From positions 1-42,277 of IMG/VR virus record IMGVR_UViG_3300025164_000437: a DNA stretch of 42,277 bases, one strand, 5' to 3'. This DNA is from a virus. Of the stretch, positions 28,982-36,801 are shown piece after piece; within the stretch, counting starts at the first letter, position 1; every line of letters starts with the position of its first letter. A program made the position numbers and the translations under genes. The notes beneath the pieces were generated by a model. That model ran no database searches. It saw only the letters and a list, made by a program, of their open reading frames with translations, and was not told where the DNA came from.

Positions 28982-29173
28982 ATGGAAAAAGATAGTGAAG
29001 CCGCAAAATGGATTCAAAAAGCAATTGACAAACCGGGTGCATTAAGACGGCAAACCCACACTAAAGAGGGGAAAAATATTCCTGTATCTACGTTACGACG
29101 TTTATCTAAAAAGACTGGTACAACAGGAAAGCGAGCAAGGTTAGCTCTCACACTTAGAAAAATTAATAAATAA
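28982..29173 (+). CDS. small basic phage protein (WIQKAIDKPGALRRQ type)
   Basis: A 63-residue protein from ATG 28982. The sequence KWIQKAIDKPGALRRQTHTK followed by GTTGKRARLALTLRK fits a common small phage family, often found near structural genes; its role is unknown. It is strongly basic, suggesting nucleic-acid or capsid contact. AAGGAAAT lies upstream. Confidence 0.75.
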   Translation: MEKDSEAAKWIQKAIDKPGALRRQTHTKEGKNIPVSTLRRLSKKTGTTGKRARLALTLRKINK

Positions 29174-29177
29174 TCGT

Positions 29178-29253
29178 GGTGATATTGGTGTAGTGGTAAG
29201 CACTACAGCCTGTGAAGCTGTCAGGGAGGATTCAAATTCCTCATATCACCCCA
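29178..29253 (+). tRNA. tRNA-His(GUG)
   Basis: Acceptor GTGATAT/ATATCAC with the extra G at -1 (29178) facing discriminator C, the identity pair of tRNA-His. Anticodon loop CTGTGAA gives GUG. T-loop TTCAAAT and encoded CCA. Confidence 0.94.
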
Positions 29254-29255
29254 AA

Positions 29256-29330
29256 TGCCCTGTCGTCTAATTGGTAGGAAACCGGACTCTGAATCCGTTA
29301 ATGGACGTTCGACTCGTTCCGGGGCAGCCA
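29256..29330 (+). tRNA. tRNA-Gln(CUG)
   Basis: Acceptor TGCCCTG/CGGGGCA; anticodon loop CTCTGAA gives CUG. T-arm GGACG/CGTTC with loop TTCGACT, discriminator G and encoded CCA. Confidence 0.9.
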
Positions 29331-29331
29331 T

Positions 29332-29408
29332 CGGCTCGTAGCTCAGTGGTATAGAGCGTTTGTCTGATAAACAAGAGGTCATGCGTTCAAGTCGCATCGA
29401 GCCGACCA
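29332..29408 (+). tRNA. tRNA-Ile(GAU)
   Basis: Acceptor CGGCTCG/CGAGCCG; anticodon stem TTTGT/ACAAG with loop CTGATAA gives GAU. T-arm ATGCG/CGCAT with loop TTCAAGT, discriminator A and encoded CCA. Confidence 0.93.
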
Positions 29409-29411
29409 TTC

Positions 29412-29458
29412 TAAGACACCGTGAATTTGACAGTAGGTGTCAATTTTGCACAGTCTTA
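29412..29458 (+). promoter_or_regulatory. alternative hairpins before a TTG-start gene
   Basis: GACACC (29415-29420) can pair with GGTGTC (29436-29441), or TAAGAC (29412-29417) with GTCTTA (29453-29458); the two stems share bases and exclude each other. The AAGGAGG of the next gene starts at 29458, at the foot of the second stem. This layout would allow switching of ribosome access. No known riboswitch class is recognised. Confidence 0.4.
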
Positions 29459-29470
29459 AGGAGGGGTACA

Positions 29471-29716
29471 TTGTTACGGCACTCTAGAGAAATGACAAGA
29501 TTCCAAAAACTTCGCTGGCGCATACGTAGAGAAAGAGATTGGCGCAATCGGAGTATGGCCTTTCGTAAAGGACGAAAACAAGAACCTGATTATGGATTAG
29601 ATAAAAATCATGTTAAATTAGGTTATTTGTGTTATTGTGGTTTTTGTGAGGCACAACATAAAAGAAGTAAATTTGACTTAGAAAAAGAATTAATTGAATA
29701 CGACTACCCTCTGTAG
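29471..29716 (+). CDS. small basic protein ending in tRNA-Arg(ACG)
   Basis: An 81-residue protein from TTG 29471 behind a strong AAGGAGGGG. The first half is very basic (RFQKLRWRIRRERDWRNRS), and YLCYCGFCEAQH gives a metal-type Cys/His cluster. Likely nucleic-acid binding. Its TAG (29714-29716) is formed by tRNA-Arg bases 8-10. Confidence 0.65.
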   Translation: MLRHSREMTRFQKLRWRIRRERDWRNRSMAFRKGRKQEPDYGLDKNHVKLGYLCYCGFCEAQHKRSKFDLEKELIEYDYPL

Positions 29717-29783
29717 CCCAACGGAATAGAGCGCATGGCCACGGACCATGAGGTTGCGGGTTCGAATCCTGTCAGGGGGTCCA
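29707..29783 (+). tRNA. tRNA-Arg(ACG) with C33
   Basis: Acceptor CCCTCTG/CAGGGGG; anticodon stem CATGG/CCATG with loop CCACGGA gives ACG. Base 33 is C where T is nearly universal. T-loop TTCGAAT, discriminator T and encoded CCA. A34 would need conversion to inosine by host TadA. Confidence 0.85.
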
Positions 29784-29784
29784 T

Positions 29785-29857
29785 TGCGGGAAGGATTGGT
29801 ATCCCAGCCAGTTTCATAAGCTGGACCGTGAGAGTTCGATTCTCTCTCCCGCAACCA
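29785..29857 (+). tRNA. tRNA-Met(CAU), elongator-type
   Basis: Acceptor TGCGGGA/TCCCGCA with a paired first base, so not an initiator; anticodon loop TTCATAA gives CAU. A tRNA-Ile2 with lysidine cannot be excluded, but a UAU isoleucine tRNA is already present. T-loop TTCGATT, discriminator A and encoded CCA. Confidence 0.85.
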
Positions 29858-29878
29858 AACTTCAAGGAGATGAAATGA

Positions 29879-30352
29879 TTGCGCAAACTATTACTTGGAA
29901 TAATAGTAGCACTGCTGGTAATTAGCCCAGTAGCAGCAGCACCGGCAGACCCGTATGATTTTGATTCGTACGTTATACTTAGAGAGGACCCTGCCACACT
30001 TAATTATGGTGATACAGTTTCTTTTAACGTACGATTTCCACAAGAAGCTGCAAAACATAAGAGGGCGCCACAATTTGAAGAAGCTCCGATAATTCAAATC
30101 AACTGTTTCCCGTATGAAACAGGTACTTGGGATTATTTAGCTCAGACATGGACCGAGGACCGTTGGAAAGTAACTGGTGGATGGGAAGGTTACACCTATC
30201 CTAGACCTTTAAATAGTTATTGGCCAAGGGATGGAAGAAAATGGTTGAGTGGTGGGGCTAGTTGCTCGGCTATTTTGTTTAATGCTAACATAGAAAATGG
30301 CCAGCTAGTATTTGATGTTTGGGCAACGACTCGATTTACTGTAGCTCCGTAA
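29879..30352 (+). CDS. secreted protein with signal peptide
   Basis: A 157-residue protein from TTG 29879 behind AAGGAG. It has a classical signal peptide: RK, a hydrophobic core LLLGIIVALLVISP, then VAAA with probable cleavage before PADP. The mature part is beta-rich (DTVSFNVRFPQEA, FVDVWATTRF-like end) with two Cys, which could form a disulphide outside the cell. It may alter the host surface or act in exclusion or lysis; nothing decides which. A terminator overlaps the stop. Confidence 0.75.
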   Translation: MRKLLLGIIVALLVISPVAAAPADPYDFDSYVILREDPATLNYGDTVSFNVRFPQEAAKHKRAPQFEEAPIIQINCFPYETGTWDYLAQTWTEDRWKVTGGWEGYTYPRPLNSYWPRDGRKWLSGGASCSAILFNANIENGQLVFDVWATTRFTVAP

Positions 30353-30369
30353 GGGGCTTTTATTTTTTA
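30343..30369 (+). terminator. intrinsic terminator before terminase genes
   Basis: AGCTCC, loop GTAA, GGGGCT, then a T-rich tail TTTTATTTTTT. It overlaps the end of the secreted-protein gene and separates the tRNA strip from the packaging genes. Confidence 0.8.
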
Positions 30370-30382
30370 CTTGGAGAATTTT

Positions 30383-31006
30383 ATGGATGAATATACTGAG
30401 GGAAAGATTAAAAAGCTCAAAAATCTCCGCATGTTTAAGGATAAAACAGATGAGCAGATTATTGAGTACCTGAAGTCCCGCCCTCCAAAGATTATACGAG
30501 AGCCGACTGAAGATAGGGCGTACAACGCCAGATTTGTCGAAAAGTTCGAATCACTTAAAAATGAGTATGGTTTGGATATGAATAATTCTAACGATATTGA
30601 ATCATTAAGTCAATTAGTAAGACATATGATTCAGCTTGAAAATATTGATAAGCAAATCATTGAGCTACAAGCTCAAAAAGAATACGATATGGACAGTTCT
30701 AGGCTTCTTAAAAATTTAGGAGATTTTCAACGAACTGTTGTTACTTCTGTTACCGAATTGCAGGACCGCTTAGGAATAACAAGAAAAATACGTAAAGAAA
30801 AACAAATCGATGATATTCCTCAATATATAGGAGGTTTAAAAAAGCGTGCAAAAGAATTTTTTGATAAAAAGACAATTAGTGTGCGCTGTAATAAATGCGA
30901 AATAGAATATGCTCGCTTTTGGCTAAATTTTCCCCAGCTTACAAAGAGCCTTTCAGCAGAGATTGAATGCTGGCACTGTCATGAAGCTGTTATCTTTGCT
31001 AAGTAG
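30383..31006 (+). CDS. putative terminase small subunit
   Basis: A 207-residue protein directly before the terminase large subunit, eight bases apart. The helical middle (ESLSQLVRHMIQLENIDKQIIEL) and a C-terminal zinc ribbon (CNKCEIEY and CWHCHEAV) suit DNA recognition. Terminase small subunits vary greatly, so position is the main argument. ATG 30383 follows GGAG; an upstream TTG at 30371 overlaps this site and is unlikely. Confidence 0.65.
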   Translation: MDEYTEGKIKKLKNLRMFKDKTDEQIIEYLKSRPPKIIREPTEDRAYNARFVEKFESLKNEYGLDMNNSNDIESLSQLVRHMIQLENIDKQIIELQAQKEYDMDSSRLLKNLGDFQRTVVTSVTELQDRLGITRKIRKEKQIDDIPQYIGGLKKRAKEFFDKKTISVRCNKCEIEYARFWLNFPQLTKSLSAEIECWHCHEAVIFAK

Positions 31007-31014
31007 GTGACTAA

Positions 31015-32625
31015 ATGAAAGAAGAAGTATGGGAAGAAGGCGAATGGGAATTCGTTCAAATCCTTGAAAATCCCGTTCTTTTTCGTGAGTTTATCAACGA
31101 AGGTGATGAGAACTGGAATGGTCTAGAAGAGCATGAAAGAGCTTGGACAGCCTGTACATCGCATTTTGTTTCTCTGTGTTGCGGACGTGGCGTACATAAA
31201 ACAACTTCGATGATAGAAATGCTTTATTATTGGATGATAAATGGGATGTTTATCCAAGGTGACCAAGGTTTATTTGTTCTTGTTCCTAATAAAGCTCAAA
31301 AGGACCCGACATTCTTTAGAATTAGAGCAGCTTGTTTAAGCCATTGGTTAATAAAACAATTTGTTAATACAAATTCTATAAATGTAACTGAGGGAAAAAT
31401 AGATTTTGTAAACGGATTCCAGTTTCTTATGCGCATAGCTGGTGCCGCTGGCTCTGAATCAAACGTTATTGGCCTTCATACTTATCGAATATGGGTAGAT
31501 GAGGCACAAGCTATTCCTTGGAGAACGTGGTTATCTTTACAAAACTGCTTAAAAGACGAAATAGTCGGTTATCAGATGCTTGTATCTGGTGTTCCAAATG
31601 GTGAGCGCAGAGAAAATGTTCTTTATGAAACAGACCAATTAGCCGATAAGTATACTACATTTAATACTCCACAAACTGTTATGAGTTGGTGGACTCCCGA
31701 GATGGAGTTTGAAAAACGCAAACAATATCATGCTATTCAAGAGGATAGCGAGGATTATAAACATTATGTTCTTGGGCAACATGGTGTTCCCACATTTTCC
31801 GTGTTTGACCGTATAAGATTCTTGAAGGAAGATTATGATGTTCAGCGTTTAATATTGACTCAACATATGTTTGATAGCACTAAGCGCCCGGATATTGATG
31901 GTACTATACGTTATCATATTAACGAGGTAGTTATGTGTCCTCCTGTCCCTATTGAATTGGGGCAAATGCCCAAAATAGGTTTAGGATATGATGTTGGGTA
32001 TTCCCCTGACCCTGCCGTGTTTTTTGTCATGTACGAAGATGTACGTACAGGGAAATGGAAAAACTTAGCAAGATATGTTTTACAAAGAGTAGAATATGCA
32101 ATTCAGAGAGAAGTTTTAGCATATTTAGACAAGATATACAGTTTTAATTTCTTAGGTATAGATATGGGCGGGCCGGGAAAGGTCCAGTATCAAGATTTGG
32201 CAGGAGAATTAAGCGAATACAAACCACACAATTTTATGGAGCGTTTGTATCCCGTCGAATTCGGAGGATTCATGTTAGTGGCTGCTCAAGATAGTGATGG
32301 GGAAATTATTGAAAAGAAAGATAATGTAAAACGTGTTGCAGTGGAAACTGTTTCTCGATGGGTACATGAACATAGATTTTCATTTTCTATCGAGGATGAT
32401 AACCTCATGTCTGAGTTAGAGCGAACAAAGTTTACCAGAACGAATTCAGGTGAACCTATATATCGTACAGATGATGACCATCAATTTGCTGCAATGATGT
32501 GCGCAATAATGGCATATGAACATAAGTATGGTTCTCCGATTATATTTGAAAAGATTACACCAACACCTAGATTATTGTCTGCAAAATGGTTAGACACCTT
32601 TTCAGGTAAATTAGTAGGAGCATAA
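31015..32625 (+). CDS. terL: terminase large subunit
   Basis: The packaging motor of 536 residues, which pumps DNA into the prohead and cuts it. ATPase domain: Walker A CGRGVHKTT near residue 57 and Walker B YRIWVDEAQ near residue 157, with a coupling motif LVSGVPNG near 190. Nuclease domain: GLGYDVGYSPDPAVFF near residue 323 and FLGIDMGGPG near 380 supply metal-binding Asp residues. The full length and motif order match the family. It is joined end to end with the portal gene. Confidence 0.95.
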   Translation: MKEEVWEEGEWEFVQILENPVLFREFINEGDENWNGLEEHERAWTACTSHFVSLCCGRGVHKTTSMIEMLYYWMINGMFIQGDQGLFVLVPNKAQKDPTFFRIRAACLSHWLIKQFVNTNSINVTEGKIDFVNGFQFLMRIAGAAGSESNVIGLHTYRIWVDEAQAIPWRTWLSLQNCLKDEIVGYQMLVSGVPNGERRENVLYETDQLADKYTTFNTPQTVMSWWTPEMEFEKRKQYHAIQEDSEDYKHYVLGQHGVPTFSVFDRIRFLKEDYDVQRLILTQHMFDSTKRPDIDGTIRYHINEVVMCPPVPIELGQMPKIGLGYDVGYSPDPAVFFVMYEDVRTGKWKNLARYVLQRVEYAIQREVLAYLDKIYSFNFLGIDMGGPGKVQYQDLAGELSEYKPHNFMERLYPVEFGGFMLVAAQDSDGEIIEKKDNVKRVAVETVSRWVHEHRFSFSIEDDNLMSELERTKFTRTNSGEPIYRTDDDHQFAAMMCAIMAYEHKYGSPIIFEKITPTPRLLSAKWLDTFSGKLVGA

Positions 32626-34323
32626 ATGGAAGAAGTATTAACAAAAATAGAACCCGTTGTTGCAAAATTTAGATTAGCGAAAGCAACTGCTTTATCTGCC
32701 CAACCTACGTTTGGGGAGGGTACTTTTTATTTTCCTAATAGTAGTGCCGATTCGTATCTTCAATCTACGGGACTTATCGCTGAGAAATTGATAGTTCCCA
32801 AGGAATACCATAAAGTTGTGCGAATGTGTTATGACTTCTACCAAAGAGGAGGAGTCGTTACTACTGTTATTAATAGGTTGGCCGAATTTTCTATAACCGA
32901 TATTCGCAACGGACAGCGAAAAACAACCGATGAGGCTAATGACTATTTTGAGGCCGTTCTTCATAGAAAGCCTTCATATTTAATGCGATTTTTAAATACT
33001 GCTGCTTTGGAATATTTTCTTTCAGGATTGATTATTCCGCGAGTAGATTGGGAAGAGATTATTGGTTCAGAATTGAGTCCAAGATTAAAAGCAGGAAAGA
33101 TGTATAAGGTCCCCGTGTTTGACTTATATCCGCCTATGTTAGTTGAAGTTGAGTGGGCAGGATGGGGAAAAAAGACATACTTTCTTAAAATACCTTCCTC
33201 TGATGTTCGATTAATACGAGCGGGGGGAAGTAAGATAAAAGCTCAGCAATTAAAATATGAAATGTGGAAAAATACTTATCCAATGTTAGTTACTAGTATA
33301 GTTAGTGGTAGCGACCGCATACAATTGATTGATGCTGACCCTATCTTACGTAAAGAGTTTACATATACCCAATATCCTACACCATTTTTAGAAAATGCTT
33401 TGGAAGCCATAGTATTTAAGCAGCAACTTCGAAGAATGGATTTTGCCGTAGCTTCTAGAGTTATCAACGCTATTTTACTTGTTCGTGAAGGAGATAGAGA
33501 TTTCCCATTAACTGAAGAAACAAGAGAAAATTTAGATGACTTAAAAGCTCAAATTCTTGCTCGTTCTAATAATCCTAGATTATTGGAGCGGCTGTTTGTT
33601 TTGTTTTCTAATCACACGACACAGCTTGAATGGATAACTCCTGATGTTAGTGCTATGTTGAATCAGGATAAGTATCGACAAACAAATGAAGAGTTACAGG
33701 AAGCTTTAGGCTTTACAAGAATTTTAATTACGGGGGAAGCAAGAGCGTCGGAAGCTGCCGAAGTTTCCACATATGCTGTTCAGCCTCAAATGGAACAACT
33801 TCGTTCAATGCTTAGAGAATGGGTGGTTACCATTTATGAGCAAGCTTCTGAAAATAATGGATTTAGAAATACGCCTGTTCCTGCTTTCAAGCCTATACGC
33901 CTTCAAGATTATATCAAGACTGCTGCTGTTTTCCAACAAGCGTTTGCCGAAGGAAATCTTTCTCGTACTACGAGAGCCGAATCTATTGGAACTGATTTTG
34001 AGACTGAAGTTGAGCTAATGAATGATGAGAAAGACTTGATGGAAGGCTTACCAGCTTTCCCACCAATGCCATATAGCCCATTGCCACCCGGTATGACCCC
34101 CGGTGGCAACGGTAGACCGATTGGTAGTCAAAATGTTCCTATTAATAAAAGAAATACTGGTGTAAAACCAAAAGGACAGAAGCCCGTTTCTAGGGTAAAG
34201 GCTGCATCTGTTGACGATATTGAGTTAATGGAAGATGCGGATGTTATAGATTTAATGAGCAAAATTGCTAATGAGAGAGGTTTAAAAATTACCTTAGAAA
34301 TGTTAAATGATAAAGAAGAATAA
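32626..34323 (+). CDS. portal protein
   Basis: A 565-residue protein starting at the base after the terminase stop, the standard place and size of a portal protein. The first 400 residues contain typical portal features: a helical stem region, beta-rich wing segments and SITDIRNGQRKTTDEANDYF. The tail, rich in Pro, Gly and Met near 490-530, resembles the portal crown or barrel end. The portal forms the ring for DNA entry and the connector. No enzyme motif. Confidence 0.88.
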   Translation: MEEVLTKIEPVVAKFRLAKATALSAQPTFGEGTFYFPNSSADSYLQSTGLIAEKLIVPKEYHKVVRMCYDFYQRGGVVTTVINRLAEFSITDIRNGQRKTTDEANDYFEAVLHRKPSYLMRFLNTAALEYFLSGLIIPRVDWEEIIGSELSPRLKAGKMYKVPVFDLYPPMLVEVEWAGWGKKTYFLKIPSSDVRLIRAGGSKIKAQQLKYEMWKNTYPMLVTSIVSGSDRIQLIDADPILRKEFTYTQYPTPFLENALEAIVFKQQLRRMDFAVASRVINAILLVREGDRDFPLTEETRENLDDLKAQILARSNNPRLLERLFVLFSNHTTQLEWITPDVSAMLNQDKYRQTNEELQEALGFTRILITGEARASEAAEVSTYAVQPQMEQLRSMLREWVVTIYEQASENNGFRNTPVPAFKPIRLQDYIKTAAVFQQAFAEGNLSRTTRAESIGTDFETEVELMNDEKDLMEGLPAFPPMPYSPLPPGMTPGGNGRPIGSQNVPINKRNTGVKPKGQKPVSRVKAASVDDIELMEDADVIDLMSKIANERGLKITLEMLNDKEE

Positions 34324-34362
34324 TTATTGCCCAAATATTGATAGTATTTGAGTATTACGAAT

Positions 34363-34629
34363 ATGGTAGAACATTCTATTGTTTCAATTTTATGGAGGGA
34401 CCACGTTCATGTCGAAAGGTCCCCTATGGTAAAAAATCCCGATAAGGAGATAACGTTAACACTTTCGGTTGGCATATTATATAAAGAAACGAAAAAGACA
34501 ATTACCCTTGTGTCTGAAGTTGAACGTTATAGTGATAAAGATGATGTCACATATCTTATTATACTTAAGGATGCGGTAGAGGCTGTTAAAGAGTATGGAA
34601 AAATTAAGTTAAAAAAACTTCAAACATAA
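34363..34629 (+). CDS. small hypothetical protein after portal
   Basis: An 88-residue protein; ATG 34363 is used, with TTG 34348 as an alternative, and neither has a strong ribosome binding site. Beta-rich segments (ITLTLSVGILYKETKKTITL, DVTYLIILKDAVEAVKEYG) suggest a small alpha/beta fold. Position suggests a head assembly accessory. No family recognised. Confidence 0.55.
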   Translation: MVEHSIVSILWRDHVHVERSPMVKNPDKEITLTLSVGILYKETKKTITLVSEVERYSDKDDVTYLIILKDAVEAVKEYGKIKLKKLQT

Positions 34630-34641
34630 GGGGGAATTTAA

Positions 34642-35055
34642 ATGCTAGATGATTTCACTAACCAGCTTACACAATTACAGCCGTATTTACCGTATTTGAT
34701 TGTGGTTCTTGCTGGAATTTATGGAGCAAAAAAGCTGGGTATTCCCAATCAGGTGGAAAAACTTGTATCAACACTTAAAGACCTTGTTGAGATACAGTCT
34801 AACAAAATTCAAGAGTTAGAGAACATACATGAGATAGATAATGACAAGATAGCATCATTAGAACAGCGTGTTAATGACTTGGAGCAATTGGTAATTCATC
34901 AAGGCAAGTTGATTGAAGCTCTTATAAAAAAATTACAAGCTCCGGTAAAAATAGTAAACATAAATGACCCCGAATGGGCAAATCTGCTAAAAGAGAGTGA
35001 GGATATCGAAACCTTTAAACGCGGTATTTTAGAGGCGAAAGAGGATTTTGAATAA
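34642..35055 (+). CDS. membrane-anchored coiled-coil protein
   Basis: A 137-residue protein with a strong GGGGGAA site. A membrane or hydrophobic helix (PYLPYLIVVLAGIYGAKKLG) near residue 15 is followed by a long heptad coiled coil (IQELENIHEIDNDKIASLEQ, VNDLEQLVIHQGKLIEALIK). It might anchor the prohead during assembly. It precedes the protease/scaffold gene, as small accessory genes often do. Function unknown. Confidence 0.65.
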   Translation: MLDDFTNQLTQLQPYLPYLIVVLAGIYGAKKLGIPNQVEKLVSTLKDLVEIQSNKIQELENIHEIDNDKIASLEQRVNDLEQLVIHQGKLIEALIKKLQAPVKIVNINDPEWANLLKESEDIETFKRGILEAKEDFE

Positions 35056-35067
35056 AGGTGGTGAATA

Positions 35068-36111
35068 ATGAGAAACGTTATTTGGACATCTGCTATAGCA
35101 GAATTAACGGAGATTTCTTCGGATAATTTTAGTAATCCCCTTCTTACTGTTGCTAAATTTATATTTGCTGACGATAAGGGAAATGTAAATAGGCAAGGTA
35201 TAGAGGTAACTGATTTCCCAGCTATAGCACAATCTGCTATCGACATGCCTGTTAAAATGAGTTTTTCAGAAACGGGTGCAGGAAATCATTATGGTTCAAT
35301 TCCCATTGGACATATAAAAGCTATGGAAACAGTTCAAGAAAATGATGTAAATAAATTGATTGCTACTGCTGTTCTATATGCGGATGAATATCCAGACGAA
35401 ATTAACTTCTTAAAGGATGCTTACGCATCTGGTAAAGCTCCGGGGATTTCTTGGGAACTTAACTATAAGTCCAGCATTGTACGTGATGGTATTGAATGGT
35501 TAAAAGAAATCGTTACTAAAGCTGCGACATTTGTGAAAGTTCCTGCATATGGCTCTAGAACACATCTTTTGGCTCTAGCTTCTGCTGAGGATAATACTTT
35601 AGTAGAACTAGCGAAAGAAATTTTACTTCAGGCCAATATTAAGGAAGAACCTAAAGATAAAGGAGGTAATAAAGTGGAGAAAGAAGAATTGGAAAGAAAG
35701 CTAGCTGAGGCTACTGCTGATGCTGCTTCCAAGGATGCAGAGATAGCGCGTCTTGGTACGGTTATTACAGAAAAAGACGCTGCTTACGAAGAATTGAATA
35801 AAAAGGTACAGGCTATGGAAAAGGCAACGCTTATTGAGTCTCGCACTCATAAGCTTGTTGAAGCCGGATTCACTCTAGAGGCTGATGCTGAAAAGCTAGC
35901 TAAGAAAAAGGAATTTTGGGCTTCTCTTTCGGAAGAGGCATTTAATGAATATGTGGAAGATTTGAAAGCTGCTAAAGCAACTGCTAAGCCTGCTATAGCT
36001 TCACATAGAACAGTAGAAGGTCTACCAAAGCTAGCACTAGCTGAAGTGGATGGCACTGATTTTGAAACCCTAAAGCAAGATATGAAAAAGCTTGCAAGAA
36101 ATTCCCAATAA
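35068..36111 (+). CDS. prohead protease-scaffold fusion (XkdF-like)
   Basis: A 347-residue protein. Residues 1-185 fit the XkdF-type putative prohead protease (HYGSIPIGHIKAM, then YPDEINFLKDAYASGKAPGI, then SWELNYKSSIV). Residues about 200-347 form a charged scaffold with long coiled-coil heptads (ELERKLAEATADAASKDAEI). The catalytic residues of the protease are not certain from sequence. A strong internal ribosome site and GTG at 35674 would make the scaffold alone as a second product. The arrangement matches lambda C/Nu3. AAAGGTGG precedes the ATG. Confidence 0.82.
   Translation: MRNVIWTSAIAELTEISSDNFSNPLLTVAKFIFADDKGNVNRQGIEVTDFPAIAQSAIDMPVKMSFSETGAGNHYGSIPIGHIKAMETVQENDVNKLIATAVLYADEYPDEINFLKDAYASGKAPGISWELNYKSSIVRDGIEWLKEIVTKAATFVKVPAYGSRTHLLALASAEDNTLVELAKEILLQANIKEEPKDKGGNKVEKEELERKLAEATADAASKDAEIARLGTVITEKDAAYEELNKKVQAMEKATLIESRTHKLVEAGFTLEADAEKLAKKKEFWASLSEEAFNEYVEDLKAAKATAKPAIASHRTVEGLPKLALAEVDGTDFETLKQDMKKLARNSQ
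35674..36111 (+). CDS. internal scaffold protein from in-frame start
   Basis: A 145-residue C-terminal product, in frame with the protease-scaffold gene. AGGAGGT (35661-35667) lies 6 bases before GTG 35674, as strong as any site in the window and placed exactly at the domain border. The product would be the pure coiled-coil scaffold without the protease. This mirrors the nested scaffold genes of several phages. Not proven without expression data. Confidence 0.65.
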   Translation: MEKEELERKLAEATADAASKDAEIARLGTVITEKDAAYEELNKKVQAMEKATLIESRTHKLVEAGFTLEADAEKLAKKKEFWASLSEEAFNEYVEDLKAAKATAKPAIASHRTVEGLPKLALAEVDGTDFETLKQDMKKLARNSQ

Positions 36112-36130
36112 AAGGAGGTAAGAGTGAATA

Positions 36131-36772
36131 ATGGCAAATGCAATTGATTCTGGAAATCCTGTTAGTACAACTAAATTCATCGTAAATAAGTACGATGATA
36201 TTGATGGTAGTAGAGCTAGTCAGGAAACTCCGCGTGGTCGTCTATGCTTCCGTGATACAAATGGACGTATGACTTTACCTCGCACATTAATAGAAGCTAA
36301 GAAAGCGGTATTTCCCGTAGATTGGGCTAAGCCGCTTAATCCGGGTCCTTATTTCGATGGTGCCGGATTAAATGGTACAACTTTGTATCCATTTAATGAT
36401 GGTTCTCTTGACTTACAGGAAACAGATTTTGCACTAGACCCTGACACAGTATTTAGCACACCTTGGCCAGCAGCAGTTAAGCAGTATGATTTACCGCCTG
36501 CCCTATATGACTTACCTGTAACATCAGGTAATAAGGTTTTGGTTTTCGACCAAGGCACATTTACTTATGGCTCAGGTAATTACACAGGTGTATCAAGCGA
36601 CTACACAGTTGGTTCTACTGTTTATACAGATTATGCGTCTGGTAATGAGGGCAAACTTACACCTTCTGGTCTTGCAGCAGGAAATACTGTTGTAGGAACA
36701 GTTGTTAATAAAGATGTATTTGGACAGAATACTATTACTGTCAAGCTTCGCGGCGTAGCCGCTTTGAGCTAA
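36131..36772 (+). CDS. putative capsid decoration protein
   Basis: A 213-residue protein between the scaffold and the major capsid protein, the common place of a head decoration protein. The C-terminal half is rich in Gly, Thr and Ser, with beta strands and the end TVVNKDVFGQNTITVKLRG. AAAGGAGG lies 11 bases before ATG 36131. It is probably abundant in the capsid. It could instead be a minor head protein. Confidence 0.65.
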   Translation: MANAIDSGNPVSTTKFIVNKYDDIDGSRASQETPRGRLCFRDTNGRMTLPRTLIEAKKAVFPVDWAKPLNPGPYFDGAGLNGTTLYPFNDGSLDLQETDFALDPDTVFSTPWPAAVKQYDLPPALYDLPVTSGNKVLVFDQGTFTYGSGNYTGVSSDYTVGSTVYTDYASGNEGKLTPSGLAAGNTVVGTVVNKDVFGQNTITVKLRGVAALS

Positions 36773-36801
36773 GTCTATAAAAAGGAGGCGAAATAAGTAG
36801 A

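Noticed and set aside
29221-29409. Reverse frame over tRNA-His, tRNA-Gln and tRNA-Ile
   Set aside because: Translated tRNA complement; no independent coding evidence.
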